A program made the position numbers and the translations under genes. From positions 1 through 25,912 of the forward strand of contig CAVJCT010000053.1 of assembly GCA_963648205.1 (NCBI GenBank): 25,912 bases of DNA. Reading direction: 5' to 3'. The notes beneath the pieces are model-generated. The model was not told the origin of the DNA. It was given only the letters and a program-made list of their open reading frames with translations, and ran no database searches. The DNA is from UBA1181 sp963648205. GTDB taxonomy: Bacteria; Bacteroidota; Bacteroidia; Bacteroidales; Paludibacteraceae. This document shows, piece after piece, positions 1 through 8,344 of this stretch (position 1 is the first letter of the stretch; each line of letters begins with the position of its first letter).

Positions 1-128
1 ATCAGACGGAGGTGCAGCGTCGCGACATTGACCCCAAAATGGATTATATCGTTTATTACGAGAACTATCCCGATGTCATTCACCACATTGACACTTTGAG
101 GATGGTTGAGGAGGAGGAAAGCCGATAG
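1..128 (+). CDS. C-terminal end of an unrecognised protein (5' part outside window)
   Basis: Reading in the frame that starts at base 3, 41 codons stay open to a TAG at 126-128. The visible tail has the segment MDYIVYYENYPDV followed by an acidic end, MVEEEESR. This is the only well-supported plus-strand coding sequence in the window. It faces the leftward operon that ends at 246, so the two are convergent. I do not recognise the family, and too little is visible to assign one. The biased, charged composition and the clean stop support a real gene end rather than a chance frame. Confidence 0.5.
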   Translation, partial: QTEVQRRDIDPKMDYIVYYENYPDVIHHIDTLRMVEEEESR

Positions 129-141
129 AGTTTACAAAACA

Positions 142-297
142 ATGAAAAGAAAGTTTATAATATTTTTAATATCTGCATCCTTATTTGCAATTATCTATGT
201 CTTAGGTAGCCATTACATCGTGAGATCAGTTGGTTGTGGACGATTCTACTTCTTCATCTCAACATACGGAAGTTCGGTAAAACCAGCCTTCTTGTAG
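142..297 (+). CDS. Possible short membrane peptide, 51 residues
   Basis: This ATG-started frame follows the preceding stop by 13 bases. It begins MKRKFIIFLISASLFAIIY, a basic start followed by one strongly hydrophobic helix of about 17 residues. That could be a signal anchor. The C-terminal third runs antisense into the end of the acetyltransferase gene at 246, which weakens the case. It may instead be the decayed start of a longer gene. No family recognised. Confidence 0.2.
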   Translation: MKRKFIIFLISASLFAIIYVLGSHYIVRSVGCGRFYFFISTYGSSVKPAFL

Positions 298-680
298 ACA
301 TGCACCGCATGTTCGTTTTCGTGTTCTACCTCTAAACGGAAAACAGCATGCGGATTCTTTTTCTCTATGAAATTAAAAAATGAAGGAATGATTCCCCTTC
401 CACGAGCAGACTCCTTCAAGTATAAATCTTCCAACCACACACAAGGTTTTCCAAACTCTGTAGAGAAACTCTTCGCCACCATCGCATACCCTAAAATCTT
501 TGCATTCTCCTCAAAAATATACCCCTCCAAAAAAGGCGAATCATTCAGGCAAGCATCTACATCCGCAATGAAAATCTCAGAACTACCATTTGTATAAACA
601 GCAGCAGAGTTGTAAAACACCTCCATCATCGACAAGACTTCATTACGATCTGTCTCCCTCATATTTCTTATTTCAATCAT
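246..680 (-). CDS. GNAT-family N-acetyltransferase
   Basis: This 144-residue protein should transfer an acetyl group from acetyl-CoA to an amine; the substrate is not evident. Residues 93-97 (RGRGI) are the pyrophosphate-binding R-G-x-G loop of motif A. It is preceded by the beta strand WLEDLYL and followed by a helix. Residues 116-134 (LEVEHENEHAVHVYKKAGF) are the typical motif B end, with the N/H-x-x-A-x-x-x-Y-x-K-x-G-F pattern. I chose the ATG at 680, which gives MIEIRNM, a common GNAT first strand. A TTG at 689 would add three residues and overlap the upstream stop. The gene is the last of the MBL-gldF-PPTase operon. Confidence 0.85.
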   Translation of the reverse strand: MIEIRNMRETDRNEVLSMMEVFYNSAAVYTNGSSEIFIADVDACLNDSPFLEGYIFEENAKILGYAMVAKSFSTEFGKPCVWLEDLYLKESARGRGIIPSFFNFIEKKNPHAVFRLEVEHENEHAVHVYKKAGFTELPYVEMKK

Positions 681-685
681 ATTTT

Positions 686-1342
686 TCAATTTTTCACAAC
701 GGAATACGTCATTGCAAACTCTTCCGTTAATTCATATTCTAACATTAATTTTCTATTCTCCCCTTTCGTGTCAGCCCAAACCTCCATTGTTCCTTTTGAA
801 CTGATTTCAAACGGTTCTACCGCTATCTCATCAGCGAAATCGGGCAAAGACTTAGGCATCATCTTGAAAACAGTCTCCTTGGCGCACCAACACAACGCCA
901 ACGCATCCATCCGACAGTTCGTTGGCATCTGAGCAACCCACTCTTGTTCTTTCTCAGACAAAAATTTATGTTTTACCCGAAACAAAGTTGGTCGTTTTCG
1001 CTCAATATCAATACCAACAGAATCAGCATCTCCTATGATAATCGCCACAATAACATCATCATGAGACGAATGTGAGATGCTGATTTTCAAACGTTTATCA
1101 GAGATATAGGGTTTTCCGTTTTCCTCGTGTTCTATCTTTTTCTCTACTCCAAAATAATTCTTTAGAAGAATGTATTCTCCTAATATTTCTAATCTTCTGC
1201 GGTTAATACTTATCAAAGATAATTCCGTCCGTAAAAACTCCTGTAAAGATGTAAATTGCTGTAACAGAGACTCTTCCTCATCCGAGAATCTTCCCATCAG
1301 CAATTCAACATTCTCCGAAATTTCTCTTCTGTCTATGTTCAT
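686..1342 (-). CDS. 4'-phosphopantetheinyl transferase superfamily protein
   Basis: This 218-residue enzyme would move the phosphopantetheine arm of CoA onto a serine of a carrier protein. The family hallmarks are all visible: ISISHS at 87-92, VGIDIE at 109-114 (magnesium-binding Asp and Glu) and CWCAKETVFK at 151-160, the W-x-x-K-E motif. The size matches the Sfp/HetI/AcpT type rather than the short AcpS type. No carrier protein or polyketide gene lies nearby, so the target is unknown; it could serve fatty-acid ACP or a distant pathway. It follows gldF by 13 bases and precedes the acetyltransferase by 5. Confidence 0.9.
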   Translation of the reverse strand: MNIDRREISENVELLMGRFSDEEESLLQQFTSLQEFLRTELSLISINRRRLEILGEYILLKNYFGVEKKIEHEENGKPYISDKRLKISISHSSHDDVIVAIIIGDADSVGIDIERKRPTLFRVKHKFLSEKEQEWVAQMPTNCRMDALALCWCAKETVFKMMPKSLPDFADEIAVEPFEISSKGTMEVWADTKGENRKLMLEYELTEEFAMTYSVVKN

Positions 1343-1355
1343 AAACTATTCAAAA

Positions 1356-2084
1356 TCAGCCTTTTCTTTCCAAAACTTCCTTCGTCAAGAAAACGAAGAT
1401 AGACGTAACAACCAAGAAATAAATGATATCACGACTGTCTATCACACCACGACTCATTGAATCATAATGTGCCATAATTCCCAAAGATGCAATCATGCTT
1501 TCAGATGAGCCATTACTTGCCAATCCTGAGATAATGTCAAATCCGGCATAGAAGAAAAAGCAAAGAACAGCAGACACAATAAACGCAATTATCTGATTAT
1601 CAGTGAGAGAAGATGAAAAAAGTCCGATTGAAACATAAATCGCAGCCAAGAAAAAGAGTCCGATATACGAACCCCAAGTTCCTCCTGTATCTATGTTACC
1701 CATCGGATCTCCTAAAATCCAAACTGAAAGGAAATAGATCAATGTTGGAATCAAAGAGAACAAAACCAACAGAACTCCCGCAAAATATTTTGACAAGACA
1801 ATGTTCAACTTGGTTATGGGATGAGTCAACAACAACTCAATCGTTCCCGTCTTACGTTCCTCAGAAATCAATCGCATCGTTACGGCTGGAACCAAGAAAA
1901 GATAGAGCCAAGGAGCAAAATAGAACAGTCCATCCAAATTGGCATATCCTGCATCCAACACATTGAACTCTCCAGGGAAAATCCACAAAAACAGACCTGT
2001 AATCACCAGAAAAACACCAATCACAATATACCCCATCGGAGAGGCGAAAAAATTACAAAACTCTTTTTTTAGCAATGTAAACAT
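1356..2084 (-). CDS. gldF: ABC transporter permease, GldF type
   Basis: This 242-residue inner-membrane permease has about six hydrophobic helices, roughly 18-35, 57-78, 100-125, 136-157, 166-188 and 218-235. The segment RLISEERKTGTIELLLTHPI at 71-90 is diagnostic of the ABC-2 permease/GldF family, where this cytoplasmic loop contacts the ATPase. In gliding Bacteroidetes GldF works with GldG and the ATPase GldA. Non-gliding gut Bacteroidales also keep gldF, and its role there is unclear. The usual downstream partner gldG is absent: the next gene is a phosphopantetheinyl transferase 13 bases on. The start follows the MBL gene stop by 15 bases. Confidence 0.88.
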   Translation of the reverse strand: MFTLLKKEFCNFFASPMGYIVIGVFLVITGLFLWIFPGEFNVLDAGYANLDGLFYFAPWLYLFLVPAVTMRLISEERKTGTIELLLTHPITKLNIVLSKYFAGVLLVLFSLIPTLIYFLSVWILGDPMGNIDTGGTWGSYIGLFFLAAIYVSIGLFSSSLTDNQIIAFIVSAVLCFFFYAGFDIISGLASNGSSESMIASLGIMAHYDSMSRGVIDSRDIIYFLVVTSIFVFLTKEVLERKG

Positions 2085-2099
2085 CTTCGTTTTTCTTTT

Positions 2100-2915
2100 T
2101 TAATCCAATACAAATAATTGAGCCTCCTTACGATCTAAAGCGACAATCGGGAATTTCGGATTCTTGATCGCTTTCGACAACGCATGATAAATCAGTTCTC
2201 TCTGCATCGTCTTGATCGCCAACTCGGGAGTGTTGTTACTCTCGCTCAGATGGCAGAGAAACAATGCCCGCAAATCTTCATTCATATAATTAGCCACCGC
2301 ATACGCTGCCTCATCATTGCTCAAATGACCCTCCGTACTGGCAATTCGTTGCTTCAAATCATACGGATAAGAGCCATTCAACAACATCTCCTTGTCGTGG
2401 TTCGACTCAATGATAAGGTAATTTGCACAGCCGATAGCCTGAAGAATCGTCTGCGTTAGACGACCAGCATCTGTTATCAAAACGATCGTTTTCCCTTTAT
2501 ATTCAATAACAAAACCAGAATTGTCATCCACATCGTGAGGTACATAGAAAGAGGTGATGAAAAAATCACCCAACTGAATACGATCACCATGCTCTAAACA
2601 ATGACGATTCATGTACTCAACTCGTTTTCTTATGTATGATGCCTTGTCAATCTCCAAGAACGTTTTCTTTGTTGTAAAAACTGGAACTTTCCAACGGTTG
2701 CCCACCACACTCATCGATTGAGTATGGTCTTTATGAATATGTGTAACGAATAAAGCACGAACCTGGGGAACATCAATATTTATCGCTCTCAAATTTTTTA
2801 ACATCAAACGCGCACTTATTCCTGCGTCTATAAGAAAGCCATATTGTCTGTTTCCTATAAAGTAGCAATTACCGCTACTTCCGCTTGCCATGCTATAAAA
2901 AATTAAATCATCCAT
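2100..2915 (-). CDS. MBL-fold metallo-hydrolase, YycJ/WalJ type
   Basis: This 271-residue metallo-beta-lactamase-fold protein has THIHKDH at 58-64, the H-x-H-x-D-H zinc motif. The N-terminal ASGSSGNCYFI (10-20) and the later TEGHLSNDEAA segment are typical of the YycJ/WalJ group. Relatives have been linked to DNA 5'-exonuclease activity and to cell-wall/cell-division coordination in Firmicutes; the substrate here is not known. It is the first gene of a four-gene operon ending at 246. A TAnnTTTG element lies about 95 bases upstream. Confidence 0.88.
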   Translation of the reverse strand: MDDLIFYSMASGSSGNCYFIGNRQYGFLIDAGISARLMLKNLRAINIDVPQVRALFVTHIHKDHTQSMSVVGNRWKVPVFTTKKTFLEIDKASYIRKRVEYMNRHCLEHGDRIQLGDFFITSFYVPHDVDDNSGFVIEYKGKTIVLITDAGRLTQTILQAIGCANYLIIESNHDKEMLLNGSYPYDLKQRIASTEGHLSNDEAAYAVANYMNEDLRALFLCHLSESNNTPELAIKTMQRELIYHALSKAIKNPKFPIVALDRKEAQLFVLD

Positions 2916-3010
2916 CTCTACATAATTCAGTTGCCACAGCTTCTTTCAAAACCATAGCGAGCAAAGGCATAACCTAAAACTTGCTTCATCAGAACGCCCC
3001 TACATTCTTA

Positions 3011-3051
3011 CAAAGATAGCAAAACGATAGGACTTAACACAGATTTTGCTA
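3011..3051 (-). promoter_or_regulatory. Promoter region of the MBL-gldF operon, with inverted repeat
   Basis: On the minus strand TATCTTTG at 3018-3011 matches the Bacteroidetes -7 consensus TAnnTTTG. An 8-bp perfect inverted repeat, TAGCAAAA at 3017-3024 and TTTTGCTA at 3044-3051, overlaps it and could be an operator or a weak hairpin at the end of mltF. The leader also holds a 20-codon ATG-started frame at 2989-2927 (MKQVLGYAFARYGFERSCGN), which might be a leader peptide or chance. Confidence 0.45.
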
Positions 3052-4419
3052 ATCAATTATCATCTCATCATATTCCTTGTACCTAACCATTATTTCAGAG
3101 ACAAAACGATCGGTCTCCTCTCCTCGCAAATAGCCATGGCGAACGATTGGGTCATTGAAAAACTCGGGCTTCGACTTCATCAGCACGAACGTACGCACAT
3201 CACTCCATTTGTCCGGATTGCGCCCGTGCTTTTCTGCCAATGCCATCGCATCTCGGATATGACCGACTCCAGCATTGTAACTGGCCAAAACAAACTTCGT
3301 ACGTTCGTCTTTGTCCTCAATATAGCCGAACATTCCGTCTACTTTTCGCAAATATTTTGCAGCTGCTTTCACATTCTGATCGGGAACAGCCAAACCAAGA
3401 CTGTCCACTCCATATTTCACGCCTGTCGACGGTAACACCTGCATCAGTCCCATCGCTCCTGCCCACGACTTTGCATCTGGATTGAATCGAGACTCCTGAT
3501 ATGCCATCGATGCCAACAATTTCCAATCCCACGAGATTATCGGAGAATATTTTTTGAACAATGGATCAAACTTTGAAATCGTTTTTTTATCGATATACTT
3601 AGGATTTTTCTTTGAATAGTTCTTCTGCTTCTCGAAATATTTGTGGTAGAGATACTGATAGGTGAAATCGCCTTGAATCTCTGAAAACCACTTGTTTATC
3701 TCTGTTTTTAAATCTTCTGCACCACACCTCACTACCCAAGCCGACTTCTGCGAATGACTTAAAACCACACTCACATCAATATTGTCGTAATAGGTTTTAT
3801 TCAGTTTCGCTATCGTATTGTCTGCCACGGTGTACTCAATTTCGCCCTTCGACACTTTCTCGATAAGCGACTCCTCATCTTCTTCGTTTGAGACGGTCTG
3901 AATTTGGATTCCGCCACCAATCTCATCATCCAACAATAAAAGATGTTTGTGATATTTTGAATTTTCTACGACATAGACCTCTTTTCCAGTCAAGTCCATC
4001 GCCTCTGTAACTTCGATTTTTTTCTTTTTCTTACGTTGCTGCACAAGCACCTGTTTCGTCTTATAGACAGGTTCCAAGAACTCCACTTTTTCCTTCATCT
4101 CGTTTGAAATGGTTACCGGATAGGCAATCACGTCAACTTCCTCATTATTAAGCATTTCAACCATCTGAGCGACATCGCGGGCAGTGATCATCTTCAAGTT
4201 CACCCCGAAATATTCTGCCAATCGTTGAGCCATTTCATATTCATAGCCCATCTCTTTTCCTTGATACTCAAAATAGGTAGTGGAGCGGGATAAAGTTACC
4301 ACACGAAGAGTGTCTCGACTCTTAATTCTCTCTAAATCGGAGTCGAAAGTTCCCGTGTCACTCTTCACACAAGCGAACAACAAAGGGAGCAGAAATAATA
4401 TCCACCTTAGTTTTCTCAT
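3049..4419 (-). CDS. mltF: Membrane-bound lytic murein transglycosylase F (lipoprotein)
   Basis: This 456-residue peptidoglycan lyase cleaves the MurNAc-GlcNAc bond to leave a 1,6-anhydro end. The N-terminus is a lipoprotein signal with a short basic start, a hydrophobic run and lipid-accepting Cys17 in LLFAC. Residues 35-260 form a periplasmic solute-binding-type domain (SBP_bac_3), a regulatory module in MltF. Residues 290-440 are the SLT domain, with AYQESRFNP at 306-314 carrying the catalytic Glu309, followed by GAMGLMQVLP at 321-330. Order and length match MltF. It has its own promoter-like element and lies between two other units. Confidence 0.93.
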   Translation of the reverse strand: MRKLRWILFLLPLLFACVKSDTGTFDSDLERIKSRDTLRVVTLSRSTTYFEYQGKEMGYEYEMAQRLAEYFGVNLKMITARDVAQMVEMLNNEEVDVIAYPVTISNEMKEKVEFLEPVYKTKQVLVQQRKKKKKIEVTEAMDLTGKEVYVVENSKYHKHLLLLDDEIGGGIQIQTVSNEEDEESLIEKVSKGEIEYTVADNTIAKLNKTYYDNIDVSVVLSHSQKSAWVVRCGAEDLKTEINKWFSEIQGDFTYQYLYHKYFEKQKNYSKKNPKYIDKKTISKFDPLFKKYSPIISWDWKLLASMAYQESRFNPDAKSWAGAMGLMQVLPSTGVKYGVDSLGLAVPDQNVKAAAKYLRKVDGMFGYIEDKDERTKFVLASYNAGVGHIRDAMALAEKHGRNPDKWSDVRTFVLMKSKPEFFNDPIVRHGYLRGEETDRFVSEIMVRYKEYDEMIID

Positions 4420-4461
4420 CTTGTTGCGTTTTTCATGGTGTCTTCAAGAGACCTTCACAAA

Positions 4462-4469
4462 CAAATATA
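4462..4469 (-). promoter_or_regulatory. -7 promoter element upstream of mltF
   Basis: TATATTTG on the minus strand fits TAnnTTTG and lies 43 bases before the mltF ATG. A T-rich run sits at the -33 position. This suggests mltF is transcribed separately from the HAD gene upstream. Confidence 0.5.
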
Positions 4470-4532
4470 GGTTAAAAATTCTTAAAAAAAAATTGTGTTG
4501 CCCCTTTCTACTACCTCATCCGAAGATTTATG

Positions 4533-5249
4533 TTATTTCTTTGCCAATTCTATGATTTTAGGCAAGTCCTCATACAAAGATTGCATTGAGGGGTATAACA
4601 TATTCGGCTTTTCGTTCAACAATTCCTCGTCTTTCAAGATTCCTGTGTTGACCGCAATGGTGAAGACTCCTGCAGCCACACCAGCACGCACGCCCAACGG
4701 TGCATTTTCTACAACAATGGCTTGATTTTGCTTCAAACCTCCTTTTTGTAGTGCCATCAAATAGGGTTCTGGGTCGGGTTTTCCTTTCTTAACATCGAAA
4801 GCCGTCACCATCCGTTCGCGAACAAACATTCCTGGGAATGAATGGTCTAATTTGCCAAACAAAGACTGCTGACCAGAACCAGTTACAATGAACCGATCCA
4901 CATCATGCTCTTTGAGATAGGTCAAAATAGACAATGCACCTGGCATCTCTTTCGCCGGACCAATACTTTCGAAATAGTCTGCCTTTATTTTGTAAACACG
5001 TTTACACTCCTCTTTTGTAGGCTTGAAGTTTAATTGTTTTTGATACAACTCTTCGATTGTGGAATCACCCGTCATACCCTCATGAAGATAAACTTCATAA
5101 TCATTATACTCAATTCCTACTTGCTTGAACGCATAAATCCAAGCCAAAGCGTGGTGTGGCATTGAGTCATACAACACGCCGTCCATATCAAATAAGAACG
5201 CTCTCAAGTCCAACGACCTGAGAGCCTCCTTTTGTTCCTCGTTAATCAT
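4533..5249 (-). CDS. HAD-superfamily hydrolase, beta-phosphoglucomutase-like subfamily
   Basis: This 238-residue cytoplasmic phosphatase or phosphomutase has motif I FDMDGVLYDS at 20-29, with nucleophile Asp21 and acid/base Asp23. Motif II is VTGSGQ at 122-127, motif III the lysine in KKGKPDPEPY (Lys157), and motif IV VVENAPLGVRAG at 179-190. In motif IV the first acidic residue is Glu181 and the second position is Asn, a variant seen in this subfamily. The helical cap between motifs I and II (about 30-100) marks subfamily I. The substrate, probably a sugar phosphate or phosphoglycolate, cannot be read from sequence. It lies 36 bases after the DUF3078 gene, probably in one transcript. Confidence 0.88.
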   Translation of the reverse strand: MINEEQKEALRSLDLRAFLFDMDGVLYDSMPHHALAWIYAFKQVGIEYNDYEVYLHEGMTGDSTIEELYQKQLNFKPTKEECKRVYKIKADYFESIGPAKEMPGALSILTYLKEHDVDRFIVTGSGQQSLFGKLDHSFPGMFVRERMVTAFDVKKGKPDPEPYLMALQKGGLKQNQAIVVENAPLGVRAGVAAGVFTIAVNTGILKDEELLNEKPNMLYPSMQSLYEDLPKIIELAKK

Positions 5250-5285
5250 ATTCTCGATTCAGTCTGAAATTCTCTAAGTCTGAAA

Positions 5286-6392
5286 TTAGAATGCGTAAGT
5301 TACGCCCAATGAGGTTGTTTCCCAAAATTGGATTTTTGCTTGTGGCAATAAATTTTTGCCTTCTACAGCCTTTCTTTCAGCGTTATCATACTTCAACTGC
5401 GTTTTGAAAGAGACATTGACATACTTTGAAACTTTCAAAAGCAACTCTAATTTCCATTTTACATACCAACCGTGAACGTCCTTGGTCTTCGTCTCACCAT
5501 AAAGTGACTCGTCAATAGTTTTGTTCTCATAATCATAATTGAGATCATACCAGTCAACGTATGCGTCCGTATAATCTTCAACTGCCTTGTTGTAAGCGTA
5601 GAAGCCTTCCAACGTACTGAACAAGTGCAACATCTTCGTGATATCAAAATCTGATTTCACCTTGGCGTATGCTCCCAACTCGGATCTGTTATGCTCATAT
5701 TCTGCTTCACGAATCAAGTTGTTATCTGCGTCATATTCAGCCTCTTGTATCAGTTTCATACCGTACTTATCTCCGAGGGCATCCAAACGGCAGAAAGTCA
5801 AACGAGCTGTGATTGGAGAGATGAACACCGAAACATACTTGTTTGGAATACACTCCATACCAAGAGAGATTTTCACATAACCAGGAGCGAAGAAATTGGA
5901 GATTGCAACGGCAGAATCTTTTCCATTCACATCCTCCTTATATTCATAACCCTCCGTAAACTGGCTCTCCAAGTTAGCAAAAGCAGAAAGATACCACGCT
6001 TTCGACACTTTGAAACCATATTTCGTGTTAAGACTAAACTCATCCAAGTTCTTTCTGATCTTATCATGACCTGTGAACTCGGTAGAGTAAATCATACCAT
6101 ATTTCGCAGCCAAAGCATTCTCCCACAACGTACGTTTCTTCTGGTAGTTGGCATTCAAATTGAGGAATGCGTCGAGCGACACACTCGCACCCGTACCATC
6201 AGTACTGTAGTCGTTGAAATAAGCCTGATTGGCATTTACTCCCACTGAACCTGGAAATTTCCAAACTGCAGAATCTGCTGCTTCAGAAATCACCTTGCCA
6301 TTCTCTAATGTCTCGGCAGTCTTTACTAAGTCGTCTGCTACGGCTATTGATGAAACCGCTGCAAATAAAAGGGTAAAAGCAATTTTTCTCAT
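5286..6392 (-). CDS. DUF3078-family outer-membrane beta-barrel protein
   Basis: This 368-residue protein has a classic Sec signal peptide, with a basic MRK, a hydrophobic core and probable cleavage after AVA at residue 19. The mature part alternates hydrophobic and polar residues and is rich in aromatic strands. It ends in SLGVTYAF, a terminal Phe signature of outer-membrane barrels. The pattern of N-N-Q-A-Y-F followed by W-E-N-A-L-A-A-K-Y-G strands fits DUF3078, a Bacteroidetes family of unknown function. It is the first gene of a unit with the HAD gene. A TAnnTTTG element and a palindrome lie just upstream. Confidence 0.8.
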   Translation of the reverse strand: MRKIAFTLLFAAVSSIAVADDLVKTAETLENGKVISEAADSAVWKFPGSVGVNANQAYFNDYSTDGTGASVSLDAFLNLNANYQKKRTLWENALAAKYGMIYSTEFTGHDKIRKNLDEFSLNTKYGFKVSKAWYLSAFANLESQFTEGYEYKEDVNGKDSAVAISNFFAPGYVKISLGMECIPNKYVSVFISPITARLTFCRLDALGDKYGMKLIQEAEYDADNNLIREAEYEHNRSELGAYAKVKSDFDITKMLHLFSTLEGFYAYNKAVEDYTDAYVDWYDLNYDYENKTIDESLYGETKTKDVHGWYVKWKLELLLKVSKYVNVSFKTQLKYDNAERKAVEGKNLLPQAKIQFWETTSLGVTYAF

Positions 6393-6432
6393 CTTACTGA
6401 AAAGAAATAATTAATCGTGATAAAAAACGTCG

Positions 6433-6466
6433 CAAATTTAATGTTTTTGCATATTGTTCACAATAT
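6433..6466 (-). promoter_or_regulatory. Promoter and overlapping palindrome upstream of the DUF3078 gene
   Basis: TAAATTTG on the minus strand (6440-6433) fits the -7 consensus. A TTG lies about 20 bases further upstream. Overlapping the -33 side is a 16-base perfect palindrome, ATATTGTTCACAATAT at 6451-6466, with the form of a dimeric repressor site. It also lies just past the end of the upstream gene. Confidence 0.5.
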
Positions 6467-6474
6467 AGGAAATG

Positions 6475-8208
6475 TTAAAAACACACATTTAACCGCTTTA
6501 TGCTGCCCAACAGCGTCATCACTCGCATTTTTTCCAACATCGAACCTTCACTCATTGCTAACGCTTTCTGTTTCAGTTTTTCATCTTCAAAACCATCTAA
6601 CAAGGGAAGGTTCTCTTTTAAATATCCATCCACAAAAGCCTGAACCTTAGGATTTTCCTCATACCAACTGTCATACGGATTCATCGAAATAGACTTTGTT
6701 ACTTTCACTCCATATTTTTTTGATACAAGGTTTTTCAGAAGATAACGACCTATTCGCATGGGAACATCTTTGATGGGTATCGATCTACCTTTAAACTCCA
6801 AACAGAAAGGCTTCGCACCGATTTTCATACCATTATGCAACCAATGAGTTGCGTCTGGATAGCATTTCTGCACCCATTTGTCGTAAATTTTATAATTACA
6901 ACGATTATATTTAGGTATCGAAAGTGCAAAATTCAAAAAATCGACATCAATAAAAGGTGAATAGGCGTAGGCAAACGTTGACACCGTGTAAAAGAGTCCC
7001 ATTCCCGTTGGAAACAACTCATCATAAAGGTATTTCAATTCATGATTGGGATAGTTTTCCTTTCCGAAAAGATGCTTTAATCTTAGCAACCACGGCTCAC
7101 CATACGAACTGATCGTTCCCAACGAATCCGTGGAATAGCCCATAATTTCACCACCGAAATTTCCCGTCGCCATACATCCAACTGCATCTTTTTCTATAGA
7201 CGAAAGTCCGTGTAGCACCAACGCAACACTGGAATAATAGACCAGTCCGAAATTGACACTCAGCGAGTTATCAAAATCTTCATACACAAACGGTCCACCA
7301 TCCAACTTCTCGAAATGCCACTGATTACCCAAGTATTTCGCGATTTCCTCTGGCACTTTTTCATCGTAAAATCCACTCTGTGAATAGGTTACGTTAACAG
7401 CAGAATCTTTGGTTAAACTTTTTTCTGCGAAATTAACTGTTCGAGAATCCAAACCTGCACTCAACGAAAGGTAGTTTTCATACCCATATTCCTTATTAAT
7501 ATGTATAATTCGTCTAACAGCATTTTTGAAATGGGAATCCAAACCCTCTATCGCCTCTTCCTCAGAATAAGAATTTGGAACATTCATAAACCGGTGATAA
7601 CGAGACACTTCCATCTTTCCATCCGCCTCATACAAATATTCGCCCGCATTCAATCGACATACCTCATTCAAATAGGTAAAACCCGGCTGAACATAACCTG
7701 CACCATTCAAAGACTCATAAAAAGCGTCTTTTCGATAGGACAAAGAAACGCCACATTTCTTCAAAGCATCGCACAAGATATTCAAATCCGATGCAAGGAA
7801 AAATGTTTTTTCAGTTTGATGATAAAAAAGCAGTTGCGAACCAATATGATCCTCAAAAACGTAGAGTTTTTCTTCTTGAATCAGATAAAAAATGCCACAA
7901 AACGTTCCTCGCATTTCTGAAAAGAATGTCGGACCATTTTTTTTGAAAAGAGCCTCTACCAAACTTTCATCATCCGGAACAGCATATTTTTTTCGGAGTT
8001 CATCAAAATTCAAAACAAGTCCTTCAATCGCAATAAAAAAATGGTCATTTTGAATGAACAGTTTCTCTCTTTCAAACTTGCGCAACGTAACCTGCCGAAC
8101 CATCAGTCGACCGACAGAAAACTCTCTCTTCAGAAATTTATCATCAAAAAATTGCAAATTGAAAGAAGCGGTTGGCTTCTCTCCGTATGTGACGAACAAT
8201 CCGTGCAT
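6475..8208 (-). CDS. Asparagine-synthase-related protein lacking the glutaminase cysteine
   Basis: This 577-residue protein has two domains. An N-terminal Ntn/GATase-II-like domain spans about 1-180, and the ATP-dependent synthase domain about 220-550. The PP-loop is SLSAGLDSRT at 248-257, the S-G-G-x-D-S variant that binds ATP pyrophosphate. Asparagine synthetase B starts Met-Cys-Gly, with Cys2 as nucleophile. Here the start is Met-His-Gly, so glutamine hydrolysis by that residue is not possible. The enzyme may use free ammonia or adenylate another substrate, as in peptide or polysaccharide tailoring. I chose the ATG at 8208. A longer frame to 8295 would translate a terminator hairpin. No biosynthetic neighbours reveal its product. 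Confidence 0.8.
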   Translation of the reverse strand: MHGLFVTYGEKPTASFNLQFFDDKFLKREFSVGRLMVRQVTLRKFEREKLFIQNDHFFIAIEGLVLNFDELRKKYAVPDDESLVEALFKKNGPTFFSEMRGTFCGIFYLIQEEKLYVFEDHIGSQLLFYHQTEKTFFLASDLNILCDALKKCGVSLSYRKDAFYESLNGAGYVQPGFTYLNEVCRLNAGEYLYEADGKMEVSRYHRFMNVPNSYSEEEAIEGLDSHFKNAVRRIIHINKEYGYENYLSLSAGLDSRTVNFAEKSLTKDSAVNVTYSQSGFYDEKVPEEIAKYLGNQWHFEKLDGGPFVYEDFDNSLSVNFGLVYYSSVALVLHGLSSIEKDAVGCMATGNFGGEIMGYSTDSLGTISSYGEPWLLRLKHLFGKENYPNHELKYLYDELFPTGMGLFYTVSTFAYAYSPFIDVDFLNFALSIPKYNRCNYKIYDKWVQKCYPDATHWLHNGMKIGAKPFCLEFKGRSIPIKDVPMRIGRYLLKNLVSKKYGVKVTKSISMNPYDSWYEENPKVQAFVDGYLKENLPLLDGFEDEKLKQKALAMSEGSMLEKMRVMTLLGSIKRLNVCF

Positions 8209-8256
8209 ATCTCCAATCGTTATCGTTTCTAATATCAGAACATTACAAAAGTATAT

Positions 8257-8289
8257 AAAAAAACCAAGGGTAGTTTCACAACTACCCTT
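8257..8289 (-). terminator. Terminator or attenuator in the leader of the asparagine-synthase-like gene
   Basis: AAGGGTAGTT at 8266-8275 and AACTACCCTT at 8280-8289 form a perfect 10-bp stem with a 4-base loop. Read on the minus strand it is followed by GG and seven T. It lies downstream of the candidate promoter at 8345-8376 and upstream of the ATG at 8208. It can therefore both end the upstream transcript and act as an attenuator of this gene. Confidence 0.8.
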
Positions 8290-8344
8290 AATCATTAACC
8301 TAAACCTTAACTATGAAAAAATCTACCTATTTTGTTTGCGTACA

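Noticed and set aside
8209..8295. 29-residue N-terminal extension of the asparagine-synthase-like protein
   Set aside because: It would be translated from the terminator stem and T tract, is hydrophobic and unlike the family, and the MHGL start aligns with the normal family start.
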